Origin: Paenibacillus dauci
GTDB taxonomy: Bacteria; Bacillota; Bacilli; Paenibacillales; Paenibacillaceae
Length of the DNA stretch: 64,000 nt
Direction: 5' to 3'
Assembly (NCBI RefSeq): GCF_000971985.1
Contig: NZ_LAQQ01000005.1
Coordinates: forward strand, 496,001 to 560,000
Shown: positions 46,508-56,138 of the stretch, in pieces
Position numbering within the stretch: the first letter of the stretch is position 1
Layout of the letters: each line of letters opens with the position of its first letter
The notes under the pieces: generated by a model
What the model saw: only the letters and a program-made list of their open reading frames with translations
The model's database searches: none
What the model was told of the DNA's origin: nothing
Position numbers and translations under genes: made by a program

Positions 46508-47257
46508 TTACATGTACATTCCGCCGTCTACATGAAGGGTCTGACCCGTCATATAGGAAGCAGCAGGCGAGACCAGGAAAGATACTACTTGAGCAATCTC
46601 TTCCGGTTGACCGAGCCGTCCCAGAGGAATGGTGTTCAGAATGCCGGCACGCTGATCTTCGTTTAGTTCATCTGTCATATCCGTAGCGATGAAGCCTGGT
46701 GCTACACAGTTAACAGTGATTCCGCGCGAAGCGAGCTCACGGGCCGCAGATTTGGTCAGACCAATCACTCCTGCTTTGGCTGCCACATAGTTAGCTTGTC
46801 CAGGATTACCCTGTACACCCACTACAGAAGAAATATTGACGATCCGGCCATAACGCTGCTTCATCATTGGACGTGTTACTGCTTTGAGACAGTTGAATAC
46901 GCCTTTGAGATTGGTTTCGATGACCTGATCAAATTCTTCTTCTTTCATACGCATGATCAGATTATCACGCGTAATCCCTGCATTGTTGATCAGAATATCC
47001 AGTCTGCCAAAAGAATCATTGACCTGCTTGACCATGGCTTCTGCCTCATCGGTCTTACCGACATTGGCCTGAATAGCAATAGCTTTCACACCCATGGCTT
47101 CGATCTGGCTTACAGTCTCCTGGGCAGCAGACTCACTGCCTGCATAGTTGACAGCTACATCGGCACCGGCAGCAGCCAGCGCAAGCGCAATACTGCGTCC
47201 AATACCACGGGATGCTCCTGTAACCAGTGCAACTTGCCCTTGAAGCGGTTTACTCAT
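46508..47257 (-). CDS. fabG: 3-oxoacyl-ACP reductase FabG
   Basis: FabG reduces beta-ketoacyl-ACP with NADPH. The SDR cofactor motif [14 protein letters not shown] and the catalytic Ser-Tyr-Lys in VNISSVVG and [13 protein letters not shown] are present. It ends with [17 protein letters not shown]. The ATG at 47257 (MSKPLQ) has GGAGGA upstream; a TTG two codons earlier is possible. Length 249. Confidence 0.96.
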   Translation of the reverse strand: MSKPLQGQVALVTGASRGIGRSIALALAAAGADVAVNYAGSESAAQETVSQIEAMGVKAIAIQANVGKTDEAEAMVKQVNDSFGRLDILINNAGITRDNLIMRMKEEEFDQVIETNLKGVFNCLKAVTRPMMKQRYGRIVNISSVVGVQGNPGQANYVAAKAGVIGLTKSAARELASRGITVNCVAPGFIATDMTDELNEDQRAGILNTIPLGRLGQPEEIAQVVSFLVSPAASYMTGQTLHVDGGMYM

Positions 47258-47327
47258 TTCCAACCATTCCTCCCTCTTCAGGTACCATTCATAATAGATG
47301 CTGAGTGGTTATCAAGTTAAGCCTGTA

Positions 47328-48260
47328 TCAGGCGTCAACTTCAATAGCTTCCAGACTTTCCAGGCTGTTGACATTGATGAGTCGTACATTTTTATCGATC
47401 TTTTTGATCAGGCCGGTCAGTACATTGCCTGGTCCAATCTCGATAAATGTATCTACACCTTCGTTAATAAGGTAACGTACACTATCTTCCCATAATACAG
47501 GAGAGTATACCTGTTCTACCAGCAGGGTACGGATATCATCTCCCGCAGTGACCTGGCTGGCCGTCACATTAGCTACAACCGGAACTTTTGCATCCTGAAT
47601 TTGTACCTCCTGCAGGCGCTCGCCGAGACGTTCGGCCGCAGGCTTCATCATGGAAGAATGGAAAGGTCCACTCACTTCCAGTGCAATCGCACGCTTGCCG
47701 CCAATTTCCTTGACCCGGCTGGCAACAGCATCGACGCCTTCCCGGGAACCCGATACCACGATCTGTCCCGGACAGTTGACGTTGGCCAGCTCTACCGCAT
47801 GACCAGCTGCTGTAATCTCCGCACACAGTGTTGTCAGCGCTTCGCGTTCTGCACCCAGTACAGCTGCCATTGCCCCCTGACCTGCCGGTACAGCCTGTTC
47901 CATAAATTGTCCGCGGGCGCGGACAATCGCTACCGCATCCTCAAAGGATAATGCTCCAGCTGCCACAAGCGCACTGTACTCACCCAGGCTGTGTCCTGCG
48001 ACATAGTCTGCCTGGATATTGCGAGCCTTGAGTGCTTCCAATAGCGTAATGCTGGCTGTCAGCAGTGCAGGCTGCGTATTGGCAGTCTGTTTGAGTTCTT
48101 CTTCCGGACCTTCAAAAGCGAGTGTACTGATAGGAAAACCAAGCACTTCATCAGCCTTGTTGAAATACACTGCCGCTTCCGGCATTGCATCATATACATC
48201 TTTGGCCATGCCTGCTTTTTGTGCTCCCTGTCCGGGAAACACAAATGCGATTTTACCCAT
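47328..48260 (-). CDS. fabD: Malonyl-CoA:ACP transacylase FabD
   Basis: FabD loads malonate on ACP. The N-terminus MGKIAFVFPGQGAQKAGMA and the nucleophile motif AGHSLGEYSALVAAG with the catalytic serine are conserved, as are GPFHSSMMKPA and the C-terminal VDTFIEIGPGNVLTGLIKK. The start is at 48260 with AGGAGGTTATTTCGA. It has 310 residues. It lies between fabH and fabG. Confidence 0.97.
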   Translation of the reverse strand: MGKIAFVFPGQGAQKAGMAKDVYDAMPEAAVYFNKADEVLGFPISTLAFEGPEEELKQTANTQPALLTASITLLEALKARNIQADYVAGHSLGEYSALVAAGALSFEDAVAIVRARGQFMEQAVPAGQGAMAAVLGAEREALTTLCAEITAAGHAVELANVNCPGQIVVSGSREGVDAVASRVKEIGGKRAIALEVSGPFHSSMMKPAAERLGERLQEVQIQDAKVPVVANVTASQVTAGDDIRTLLVEQVYSPVLWEDSVRYLINEGVDTFIEIGPGNVLTGLIKKIDKNVRLINVNSLESLEAIEVDA

Positions 48261-48349
48261 TCGAAATAACCTCCTGAAATCCGTCAATTATATTTGATCA
48301 TTCATTTGCTGTCATGCTCATGCAGTTCTAATACTAACATGATCACCCG

Positions 48350-49336
48350 TTACCATACCAGTACGGATGCTCCCCATGTCAATCCACCGCCAAAACCGAC
48401 CATTACAACGCGGTCGCCTTCTTTGATTCGTCCCTGTTCTACAGCTTCTACCAATGCCAGCGGAATAGAGGCTGCAGAGGTGTTGGCATAGTTCTGTACG
48501 TTGACCATAACACGGTCTTCGCTCAGATTCAGACGTTCCATCGCAGACTGGATAATACGGATATTCGCCTGATGGGGAATAAACAGATCGATATCATCTT
48601 TGGAGATTTCTGCTTTGCGCAGTACTTCCTCAGTCGCTGTTCCCATAACACGCACTGCGAATTTGAATACTTCGCGGCCACTCATCTGGATAAAGTGCTG
48701 TTTGGCTTCCAGGGTATCTGCAGATGCCGGTGTTCTGGAACCACCAGCTGGCAGTTTGAGCAGTTCGCCGCCGGCACCTTCAGCACCGAGATCAAAGGAT
48801 TTGAAGCCGCGTCCTTCGCCAACTTCACCGATCACTACTGCGCCGGCTCCATCTCCGAACAGTACACATGTATTACGATCGGTATAGTCTGTAATACGGG
48901 ACAATGTATCTGCACCGATAATCAGTGCATTTTTGTACATGCCCATCTGCAGCATACTTGTCGCAGCTGCCAGAGAATATACGAATCCGGAACAAGCAGC
49001 AGACAGGTCAAAAGCTGCCGCTTTCTTGGCGCCCAGCTTCTCCTGCAAAATGCAGGCAGTGGATGGGAAAGACATATCCGGTGTAATCGTTGCAATAACG
49101 ATCAGATCCAGATCTTCAGCGGTGATACCTGCAGAAGCAATCGCTTTGATAGCAGCTTCGTAAGCCAGATCTGAAGTCGCTTGATCCGGAGCAGCGATAT
49201 GACGCTCACGGATACCTGTACGGCTGACGATCCATTCGTCATTGGTCTCGACCATTTTCTCAAGATCTGCATTGGTTAATATTTTTTCAGGAACATATTT
49301 TCCTGTTCCGATAATTCCGATAGGCACAACGCTCAT
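48350..49336 (-). CDS. fabH: Beta-ketoacyl-ACP synthase III FabH
   Basis: FabH starts fatty acid synthesis by condensing an acyl-CoA primer with malonyl-ACP; in these bacteria it prefers branched primers. The catalytic cysteine is in DLSAACSGFVYSLA, the histidine in FIPHQANIRIIQSA and the asparagine in NVQNYANTSAASIPLAL. Start MSVVPIGIIGTGKYVPE at 49336 has a weak GAGTGA site. It has 328 residues and lies after plsX. Confidence 0.96.
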   Translation of the reverse strand: MSVVPIGIIGTGKYVPEKILTNADLEKMVETNDEWIVSRTGIRERHIAAPDQATSDLAYEAAIKAIASAGITAEDLDLIVIATITPDMSFPSTACILQEKLGAKKAAAFDLSAACSGFVYSLAAATSMLQMGMYKNALIIGADTLSRITDYTDRNTCVLFGDGAGAVVIGEVGEGRGFKSFDLGAEGAGGELLKLPAGGSRTPASADTLEAKQHFIQMSGREVFKFAVRVMGTATEEVLRKAEISKDDIDLFIPHQANIRIIQSAMERLNLSEDRVMVNVQNYANTSAASIPLALVEAVEQGRIKEGDRVVMVGFGGGLTWGASVLVW

Positions 49337-49413
49337 ATATGTCACTCTTTTCTCGCTAATTTCCATGATGGATAGAATCTGCAAAACCGTGCAAATGACA
49401 ATTCAACAAAAAC

Positions 49414-50397
49414 CTATTGTATAACTTCTTTGGAAATGTTGGCAACCAGGCCGCTGCTAACAGCTACTCTTGCCTGACGTACCGCGTTCTTGATCGCTCC
49501 CGCATCGGATGAACCATGGCTTTTCACAACCAGGCCGTTGAGTCCGAGCAGCGGTGCACCACCGTGTTCCTTGTAATCCAGCGTATCCTTAAGGCCGCGC
49601 AGCTCGGGCATGAGCACGGCTGCTGCAAGCTTGTTCTTGAGTGATCTGGTAAAGCTATCCTTTAGCAGGGAAAAAATCGCCGACGCGGTTCCTTCCATGG
49701 ACTTGAGCAGTATATTGCCTGCAAATCCATCACATACGAGGACGTCGCATACACCATTTAGAATATCCCGCGCTTCTACATTACCTACAAAGTTGATCGG
49801 CAGTGCTTCCAGCAGGGGAAACGCCTCTTTGGTCAGCTCGTTGCCTTTTTGGGCTTCGGTGCCGACATTCAGCAGACCAATACGAGGATTGGCTACTCCC
49901 TGAACCTTTTCGCGATAGATGCTGCCCATCAGCGCATACTGCGCCAGATGCTCGGGCTTGGCATCCATATTCGCTCCCAGATCCAGAGCCAGTACACCAT
50001 GACCATCGATTGTTGGAATCATCGGTGCAAGTGCCGGTCGCTCGATACCCGGCATCCGTCCAACCACGAGCAATCCTGTTGTCATGAGTGCTCCGGTATT
50101 TCCAGCAGAAATCATCGCATCAGCTTCGTTATTCTTGACCATCCGGCCTGCGACTACCATCGAAGCATCCTTTTTGCGCCGTACGGATTTGACCGGCTCA
50201 TCATCCGGTTCAATCACTTCGGATGCATGTACAATACGTAGATTGGAAGGGATCTCGGACAGCAGCGGTCGCATCCGCTGTTCATCACCCACCAGGATGA
50301 TTTCTGTATCCTTCCACTCTTTTGCTGCCTGTAATCCGCCTAAGACATTGCTGTCTGGAGCATGATCTCCCCCCATCGCATCAATCGCGATTCGCAT
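49414..50397 (-). CDS. plsX: Phosphate acyltransferase PlsX
   Basis: PlsX converts acyl-ACP to acyl-phosphate for PlsY, the first step of phospholipid synthesis in Gram-positive bacteria. [45 protein letters not shown] and [16 protein letters not shown] are conserved. The ATG has AAGGAGGACTTGATC upstream. The gene overlaps fapR by 17 bases. Confidence 0.97.
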   Translation of the reverse strand: MRIAIDAMGGDHAPDSNVLGGLQAAKEWKDTEIILVGDEQRMRPLLSEIPSNLRIVHASEVIEPDDEPVKSVRRKKDASMVVAGRMVKNNEADAMISAGNTGALMTTGLLVVGRMPGIERPALAPMIPTIDGHGVLALDLGANMDAKPEHLAQYALMGSIYREKVQGVANPRIGLLNVGTEAQKGNELTKEAFPLLEALPINFVGNVEARDILNGVCDVLVCDGFAGNILLKSMEGTASAIFSLLKDSFTRSLKNKLAAAVLMPELRGLKDTLDYKEHGGAPLLGLNGLVVKSHGSSDAGAIKNAVRQARVAVSSGLVANISKEVIQ

Positions 50398-50992
50398 GAT
50401 CAAGTCCTCCTTCATCGTGTTCTTCCCCGTCTGACCGGTAAATCACAAAGTTCCCCTGGAATACCATTTCCTCGCCTACATAGGTCAGCACTTCCACTCT
50501 GGCTTTGCCTTTGCGGGCTGCACCGGACTGTACATAGGCTTTGGCAATACATTTCTCTCCCAGATTCACCGGACGTACAAAACGCAAATCCGCTGAAGCT
50601 GTAAGAGCTATCGCATCATTGATTACAGCGACAGCCAGCGAGTTGGCCTGGGCAAAAATGTGGTGGCCCCGGGCAATATGGTTACGCGAGAATACATGCT
50701 CCTCACGAATCTCAAAAATCGAAATACCACTCTTGTCCAGCTGCAAATCAACAACTTCCCCAATGACTTCATCCAGCGGCAGTGATTTGACCTGATCGTA
50801 GGAACGCTCAGCCATCAGCTTCATCCGCTCGCGCAGTTCGGGAATCCCCAGCTCCATCCGATCCAGACGAATCGTCTGAATACTGACTTTGAGCTGCCGG
50901 GTCAGTTCCTGATCCGTAACAAATGGGTTATCATCAATCATTTTGACAAGCCGCTGCTGCCGCTGCCTTTTGGGCAAACGTTCGATGGCCAC
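50381..50992 (-). CDS. fapR: Fatty acid and phospholipid biosynthesis repressor FapR
   Basis: FapR represses fatty acid and phospholipid genes and is released by malonyl-CoA. The N-terminal helix-turn-helix ([20 protein letters not shown]) precedes a hot-dog domain with [20 protein letters not shown] and [18 protein letters not shown]. The start is GTG with GGGAGG close upstream. It is the first gene of the operon and a near-consensus FapR operator precedes it, so it is autoregulated. Length 203. Confidence 0.96.
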   Translation of the reverse strand: MAIERLPKRQRQQRLVKMIDDNPFVTDQELTRQLKVSIQTIRLDRMELGIPELRERMKLMAERSYDQVKSLPLDEVIGEVVDLQLDKSGISIFEIREEHVFSRNHIARGHHIFAQANSLAVAVINDAIALTASADLRFVRPVNLGEKCIAKAYVQSGAARKGKARVEVLTYVGEEMVFQGNFVIYRSDGEEHDEGGLDHANRD

Positions 50993-51088
50993 ACACCTCC
51001 CTTGTTCGCTGTTGCTTCAATCCATAATGACATTCGAATAATGTCATCCTTCTCTTATAAAGCTATATGTAAACCTGTTGGTTTTGTT

Positions 51089-51105
51089 TTAGAACCTGGT
51101 ACTAA
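51089..51105 (-). promoter_or_regulatory. FapR operator
   Basis: TTAGAACCTGGTACTAA is a 17-bp match to the known FapR box TTAGTACCTGATACTAA with two mismatches. It lies at or just after the start point of the candidate fapR promoter, 97 bases upstream of the start codon. Confidence 0.9.
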
Positions 51106-51111
51106 GAATGT

Positions 51112-51140
51112 AGTATAAAGCATATTTCCGCAAAAAGAAA
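51112..51140 (-). promoter_or_regulatory. Candidate promoter of the fapR-plsX-fab operon
   Basis: On the minus strand TATACT (51112-51117) with a weak -35 TTTCTT (51135-51140), 17 bases apart, directly precedes the FapR operator. Confidence 0.5.
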
Positions 51141-51258
51141 GAGGCAGTCCTATCTTCTTCGTCAAACCCTTGTATAGCAAGGACTGACAGCTGATTTGCA
51201 GCATACTCTCTGCTATTATGTCCCCGATATTCCTGCCAGGAATTCCCTAAGCAAACAA

Positions 51259-51296
51259 AAAAGTAGCACTTCATCAAGTGATGAAGCACTACTTTT
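51259..51296 (-). terminator. Terminator of yceD-rpmF
   Basis: AAAAGTAG/CTACTTTT and CTTCATC/GATGAAG arms form a long stem with one internal loop, followed on the minus strand by a T-run, nine bases beyond rpmF. Confidence 0.9.
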
Positions 51297-51304
51297 GTGA
51301 AAGA

Positions 51305-51478
51305 CTATTGTTGTACAATCTCTCTTTGCTTGTAAGTTCCGCACACTTTGCACACGCGGTGAGATAATTTCATTTCTCCGCAGTTTTCGCATTTTACCAT
51401 ACCTGGTACTGCCAATTTAAAGTGTGTACGACGTTTGTCACGACGTGTTTTGGAAGTTCTCCGTTGAGGTACTGCCAT
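51305..51478 (-). CDS. rpmF: Ribosomal protein L32
   Basis: L32 is a small 50S protein. The product [20 protein letters not shown] has four zinc-ligand cysteines (CENC and CKVC), so it is the zinc-binding form. The start has AAGGAGGTGGGAACG. It has 57 residues and follows yceD. Confidence 0.97.
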   Translation of the reverse strand: MAVPQRRTSKTRRDKRRTHFKLAVPGMVKCENCGEMKLSHRVCKVCGTYKQREIVQQ

Positions 51479-51539
51479 CGTTCCCACCTCCTTAATCTAG
51501 TTGAATGCCATTTAACACTCTGAAAACAGAGTTATCAAA

Positions 51540-52049
51540 TCATTTGAAAAAATCCTTAAGTCCTGCCAGCCTAGGATCAATCGGCCGGTTATCGCAATCA
51601 CAATCCTGTTCGTTCAGGTTGACTCCACATGTCGGGCACAGTCCTTTGCAATCATCCTTGCATAGAACTGACGCCGGCAAATCCATTAAAGCAGCTTCTT
51701 CCAGATAAGGTTGAAGTTCAACAGTATCGCTATTCACGTATACTGAATCATCTTCCTCGGCTACGTTCTCCGGTTCTGCGCCGTGTCTGATTTCTTCCTG
51801 TATCGCTACATCAAGATGCAGATCTACAGGTCTCAAACAGCGTGCACACGCCATCTGTAAGTCAAGCTTCAACGTTCCGTTCACATCAACAGCCTGATCT
51901 ACTCTGTACTTCGCTTTTACATCCACATGTAAAGGTGAAGCTGACAGGATATCGTTACGTCCGCTTTTTACAAAGCCGGAATCAAGTGTCTGATGAAACT
52001 CTATAGGCTGATCGCTCTGCGCCATTTTTCTAAATTGGAATTGCATCAT
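51540..52049 (-). CDS. YceD/DUF177 family protein
   Basis: These proteins are cotranscribed with rpmF across bacteria and affect 23S rRNA or ribosome assembly in plants and bacteria. The core has ACARCLRPVDLHLDVAIQEE and the C-terminal four-cysteine part VLCKDDCKGLCPTCGVNLNE. The start is one of two adjacent ATGs after GGAGTGATA; the first is used. It has 169 residues. Confidence 0.92.
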   Translation of the reverse strand: MMQFQFRKMAQSDQPIEFHQTLDSGFVKSGRNDILSASPLHVDVKAKYRVDQAVDVNGTLKLDLQMACARCLRPVDLHLDVAIQEEIRHGAEPENVAEEDDSVYVNSDTVELQPYLEEAALMDLPASVLCKDDCKGLCPTCGVNLNEQDCDCDNRPIDPRLAGLKDFFK

Positions 52050-52073
52050 TATCACTCCAAACAAACAAAAATT

Positions 52074-52103
52074 ATTATACCGATTAATGACTCTTTTTGT
52101 CAA
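52074..52103 (-). promoter_or_regulatory. Promoter of yceD-rpmF
   Basis: On the minus strand TTGACA (52098-52103) and TATAAT (52074-52079), both perfect, are 18 bases apart and lie 25 bases before yceD. Confidence 0.85.
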
Positions 52104-52219
52104 CGTATGATTTATTAATTCAGTATAATGATATCGTAAACTTATCGTTTATACTTACAATTATAAATTGCGCATACCGTTTATTTTACCATATTTTTAC
52201 CGAAATGAGGAGAGTATTT

Positions 52220-53440
52220 ATGAAAGTTGCAGGCATTATTGTAGAATATAATCCGCTGCATAACGGACATCTACTGCATATACATAAAACGCGTGAGCAA
52301 ACAGGCTGTGACGCGGTCATCGCTGTTATGAGCGGCGGATTTACCCAGCGCGGGGAACCGGCAGCTTTTAGCAAATGGGCCAGGGCTGAAATGGCGCTGC
52401 GTTCGGGATGCGATCTGGTAATAGAGCTGCCGTCGGTCTATGTAGTGCAGCCGGCAGAATGGTTCGCCTATGGAGCCGTCTCCCTGCTGAACGCAACCGG
52501 AATCGTCGATCAGCTGGTTTTTGGCAGCGAAGTCGGTTCACTGTCTGATCTGAGTACGCTGGCTGACCTTCTAACCGATGAGACACCCGAATTCAGACTG
52601 CAACTGCAGGAGCATCTCAAACAAGGGCTAAGCTATCCTGCAGCGCTCAGTCAGGCTGCAGGCAGTACAGGATATATCGCACCTCGGACTGCTGCTCTGC
52701 TGCAGGAGCCTAATAATACGCTGGGACTCCAGTATCTAATTGCGCTACGGCGGCTGAAAAGTTCCATTATAGCGGGCACTATCCAGCGGGAGAAGTCCCA
52801 TTACCACGATCTGCATCCTGTTCATGAACAGATTGCCAGTGCGACAGCGATACGCAGGCTCCTGATGGAAGAACCCGAGCAGGCTGCTGCCTATATGTCG
52901 GAACAGGTCATGCATATTATTGCCAGTGAAATCGAATCCGGACGCGGTCCGGTTCATGTCAATGCACTCTGGCAGCCGCTGCTACAGATTCTCTCTACCT
53001 CTACGCCTGATCAACTGGCCGAGTATTATGATATGAATGAAGGACTGGAACACAGGCTGTTGTCCAAATTGACCTCTTTGGAAGAGTGTTCGGTGACCGG
53101 GCTGCTCGCCAGTCTGAAAACGAGACGCTATACCTATGCACGATTGCAGCGGCTCATCGCCCATCTGCTGCTTGGTCACAGACGTACAGAGCTTACAGAG
53201 GAGTCGCTGCAGCAGGGTCCTGGTTATTTGCGTGTACTGGGATTTACCGAGAATGGCAGGCAGCTGCTCAAATTAATGAAGAAAACCTCCACGCTTCCTG
53301 TTATCACACGCCCTGCCGATACCGATCATCCCCATATGGAAGCTGATATCCGTGCAACAGTGATACAGGCTTCGGCTTTCGCTGCGCAGGATATAAAGCA
53401 GCTTTATTCCGATTATTATCGTGCACCAATCAGAATGTAA
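52220..53440 (+). CDS. tmcAL: tRNA(Met) cytidine acetate ligase TmcAL (YlbM)
   Basis: TmcAL uses ATP and acetate to form ac4C34 in elongator tRNA-Met. The nucleotidyltransferase motif appears as MKVAGIIVEYNPLHNGHLLH, with HxGH intact, then AVMSGGFTQRGEPAAF and GCDLVIELPSVYVVQPAEWF. Length 406 is typical. The ATG at 52220 has GGAGAG upstream; the frame remains open 41 codons further upstream without a site. It is divergent from yceD. Confidence 0.95.
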   Translation: MKVAGIIVEYNPLHNGHLLHIHKTREQTGCDAVIAVMSGGFTQRGEPAAFSKWARAEMALRSGCDLVIELPSVYVVQPAEWFAYGAVSLLNATGIVDQLVFGSEVGSLSDLSTLADLLTDETPEFRLQLQEHLKQGLSYPAALSQAAGSTGYIAPRTAALLQEPNNTLGLQYLIALRRLKSSIIAGTIQREKSHYHDLHPVHEQIASATAIRRLLMEEPEQAAAYMSEQVMHIIASEIESGRGPVHVNALWQPLLQILSTSTPDQLAEYYDMNEGLEHRLLSKLTSLEECSVTGLLASLKTRRYTYARLQRLIAHLLLGHRRTELTEESLQQGPGYLRVLGFTENGRQLLKLMKKTSTLPVITRPADTDHPHMEADIRATVIQASAFAAQDIKQLYSDYYRAPIRM

Positions 53441-53543
53441 TCTGTCTGCACGCATTCATGTTGGCCATAGATATAGAAGTACCGCAAAACGGACACCAAC
53501 AATATTAAAAGATACATCGATATAGTAAAAACAATGCAAAAGT

Positions 53544-53586
53544 ATAGCAAAAAGCACCATCCTCTTGTGACGGTGCTTTTTGCTAT
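53544..53586. terminator. Bidirectional terminator between tmcAL and sepM
   Basis: ATAGCAAAAAGCACC (53544-53558) and GGTGCTTTTTGCTAT (53572-53586) form a perfect 15-bp stem with T-rich arms for both directions, between convergent genes. Confidence 0.88.
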
Positions 53587-53702
53587 GATCATACAGTATA
53601 TTTAGTGAGAACCGACTGGCTGTCTTCATATATCAGGTTGCTGCAATGATGCATCAAGTTATGCTAATTACGCATAACGCAGTAACATTTATTGGGCCTG
53701 AC

Positions 53703-54731
53703 TCAGCTTTTGACTGGTAGCTTGTTCAATTCCTGCAGTGCATCATCCAGTGTACTGACCGGAATCAGCTTTATGGTGGAGTGCATCTTTTGCAGTTGCT
53801 TCTGTGCTTCTGCGTAATTGCCCTGAGGAACAAAAAACATCTCGGCTCCTTTGGCCTGGGCGGCTACCACTTTATGCTGTACGCCTCCAATAATCCCTAC
53901 ATTTCCTTTGACATCAATAGTGCCTGTACCTGCAATCCGGTATCCTTTGGTCAAATCCCCCTTGGTCAACTGATTATAGATCTCCAGTGTGAACATGAGA
54001 CCTGCCGAAGGCCCGCCAATACTTGTACTGGCAAAATGAACTTCATGCGCCGGATTAGTCGGTGCGACTTTTTGTACTTCGCCAATCGATACACCAAAAC
54101 CGACACGTGATTTGCCACTGGCATCTTTGAAGCTCCGTAGTGTAATCTGCTGCTTCACCGTCGTCCCGGCACGATCGAAAGCAACATTGACTGTATCGCC
54201 GGCTTTTTTCCTGTTCAGTAATTTCTCCAATTGTTCAAAAGAATCGATCGGTTGACCATCCAGTGTAACAAAGCGATCTCCACCGTGGATCTGTGTGTTG
54301 CCTTCCGGTACATTGATCACAAATACATATTGTGGCTCAATCGAATAAGCAATCCCTGCCTGGTGATAGGCAGCAGCTACTGCACTGGATTGGGAACTGT
54401 TCATATAATAAAGCTGCTCTGCCTCGTATTCCTTGCGGTCCGACTGGGCCGGCTTGGGACCGATCTCTTCGTTATCATCAAATACGCTTCCAATCAGCAT
54501 AGCCATATTGGCATAACTCACAGCTACGGTAGTCATCATAAAGGTCCCTTTTTCCGTAGGGTCCCCACCACTCACCGTTACCATCGGCTTCAGCTCGTCT
54601 GCACTGCCGGGTGCATTAATCACATAAGGCGTAGGCATATAGACAAGCACGTATACGAAAATAATAAAACATACTAAATAAAGCCAAGACCGTTTTGAAG
54701 ACAGCGGCTGGCGAAGATTTGGGCCGGACAT
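53703..54731 (-). CDS. SepM/YlbL-family PDZ and Lon-type serine protease
   Basis: The protein has an N-terminal membrane anchor (~12-32, SWLYLVCFIIFVYVLVYMP), a PDZ domain in the middle (VNVPEG NTQIHGGDRFVTLDGQP) and a C-terminal Lon S16-like domain with the catalytic serine in STSIGGPSAGLMFTLEIY and lysine in VAAQAKGAEMFF. Homologues process a competence pheromone in streptococci or a septal protein in Bacillus; substrate here is unknown. The start has AAGGAGAGAAACCC. It has 342 residues. Confidence 0.92.
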   Translation of the reverse strand: MSGPNLRQPLSSKRSWLYLVCFIIFVYVLVYMPTPYVINAPGSADELKPMVTVSGGDPTEKGTFMMTTVAVSYANMAMLIGSVFDDNEEIGPKPAQSDRKEYEAEQLYYMNSSQSSAVAAAYHQAGIAYSIEPQYVFVINVPEGNTQIHGGDRFVTLDGQPIDSFEQLEKLLNRKKAGDTVNVAFDRAGTTVKQQITLRSFKDASGKSRVGFGVSIGEVQKVAPTNPAHEVHFASTSIGGPSAGLMFTLEIYNQLTKGDLTKGYRIAGTGTIDVKGNVGIIGGVQHKVVAAQAKGAEMFFVPQGNYAEAQKQLQKMHSTIKLIPVSTLDDALQELNKLPVKS

Positions 54732-54846
54732 GGGTTTCTCTCCTTTGATATCTGATACACTGATGCCCAGTAGGCGTATGAGCATTCGATCTGTTTCCTT
54801 ATATTATCCCATGTCCATCCATGCAATTCCACTCCAGATGACTGCT

Positions 54847-55359
54847 TTAGTGAAGATCAGCCGACAGGAACTTGCGCTGAAGCTGCTGTTCAATTACCGG
54901 TGGTACAAAGTCCGACACATTGCCGTTAAAACGGGCAATCTCTTTGACCATACTTGAACTCAGGTAAGAGTAGCGCGGATTGGTCATCATGAAGATGGTC
55001 TCTGCATCCGGATTGAGTTCGCGATTAATGGAAGCCATTTGCAGCTCGTATTCAAAGTCTGTCACCGAACGAATCCCCCGTACGATGACCTGAGCTTCAC
55101 GTTCACGGATATAATTAGCCAGCAGATCACGGAAGCTGTCAATCTCTACATTGGGCAGATCAGCTGTAACTTCCTTCAGCTGGGCTACACGCTCTTCTAC
55201 GCTGAACAGCGGCTTTTTACTTAGATTATTCAGCACGGATACGATCAATGTATCAAACTGCCGGGCAGCACGCTGAATAATGTCCAGATGTCCCATAGTC
55301 ACCGGGTCAAAGCTTCCGGGATACACTGCTACACGTTTTTTGTACGTTTCATTATTCAT
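54847..55359 (-). CDS. coaD: Phosphopantetheine adenylyltransferase
   Basis: CoaD makes dephospho-CoA, the penultimate CoA intermediate. The HxGH-type motif YPGSFDPVTMGHLDIIQRA, VRGIRSVTDFEYELQMA and PRYSYLSSSMVKEIARF are conserved. Start MNNETYKKRVAVYP at 55359, with GGGAGGTCCAGAGC. An open frame extends 50 codons upstream into rsmD and is not coding. It has 170 residues and overlaps rsmD by eight bases. Confidence 0.96.
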   Translation of the reverse strand: MNNETYKKRVAVYPGSFDPVTMGHLDIIQRAARQFDTLIVSVLNNLSKKPLFSVEERVAQLKEVTADLPNVEIDSFRDLLANYIREREAQVIVRGIRSVTDFEYELQMASINRELNPDAETIFMMTNPRYSYLSSSMVKEIARFNGNVSDFVPPVIEQQLQRKFLSADLH

Positions 55360-55936
55360 GCTCTGGACCTCCCTGTTCCTCTTCTGGTTCGTACTGGTAT
55401 ACCTGTATAGTCGTCTCGCCATATACAGCCTGACGAAGTCCCTTGAAATGATCAAATTCCTGTGGATAACGATGTTTGGATTCAAACTCCAGCACGATGG
55501 TTGCTCCATGATTCAGCAGCTGCCGTTCATGCATTTCGGTCATCAGCTCTATCCCATTTTTCATCCGGTACGGTGGATCCAGGAAGACCAGATCAAAAGC
55601 CGATTCTTTTTTGGCCAGTACTTTGAGTGCACGTCCGGCATCGTTACGGTACACCTCTGCCTGATCACTGAATCCAGCCGCTTGCAGATTACCTTTGATA
55701 ACTTCGATGCTCTTGTATTCCATATCAATAAATATGCCATGTTCCATACCGCGACTGAGCGCTTCGATACCAAGTCCGCCTGTACCGGCGAACAGATCCA
55801 GAACCATCCCTCCGTCAAAATAAGGACCGATAATACTGAACATGGATTCTTTGACTTTATCCGTTGTAGGACGTGTTCCGTTGCCGGGAACTGCTTTGAG
55901 CGGTCTGCCTTTGGCACTGCCTGATATTACTCTCAT
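55352..55936 (-). CDS. rsmD: 16S rRNA (guanine966-N2)-methyltransferase RsmD
   Basis: RsmD methylates G966 of 16S rRNA. MRVISGSAKGRPLKAVPGN, VLDLFAGTGGLGIEALSRG (SAM motif) and the catalytic LVFLDPPYRM are present. Length 194 is normal. It pairs with coaD in many bacteria. It is convergent with nothing and divergent from tetR. Confidence 0.95.
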   Translation of the reverse strand: MRVISGSAKGRPLKAVPGNGTRPTTDKVKESMFSIIGPYFDGGMVLDLFAGTGGLGIEALSRGMEHGIFIDMEYKSIEVIKGNLQAAGFSDQAEVYRNDAGRALKVLAKKESAFDLVFLDPPYRMKNGIELMTEMHERQLLNHGATIVLEFESKHRYPQEFDHFKGLRQAVYGETTIQVYQYEPEEEQGGPEHE

Positions 55937-56079
55937 CTATTTATTCACCCGTTCTCTGATTTAGCATCGGACCCAACAGCAAGCAGCAGGAATTCCTTAT
56001 CCGCAAGCGTTTTGTCCAGTAAATTACGACGCTATCGTATCATATCATAACCCTTTTTCAAAATCATCGATCAATCCTC

Positions 56080-56109
56080 TTGCTTTGTTATAGCGAGATT
56101 TGCTACAAT
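56080..56109 (+). promoter_or_regulatory. Promoter of the tetR gene
   Basis: TTGCTT (56080-56085) and TACAAT (56104-56109) with an 18-base spacer lie just before the operator. Confidence 0.6.
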
Positions 56110-56129
56110 ACTGAACAAACGTTCAGTAT
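56108..56129. promoter_or_regulatory. Operator 1 of the TetR-family regulator
   Basis: A perfect inverted repeat with nine-base arms ATACTGAAC and GTTCAGTAT, spaced by AAAC, overlaps the -10 end and start region of the tetR promoter. Its position and symmetry fit autoregulation. Confidence 0.8.
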
Positions 56130-56138
56130 CGAGGTGGT

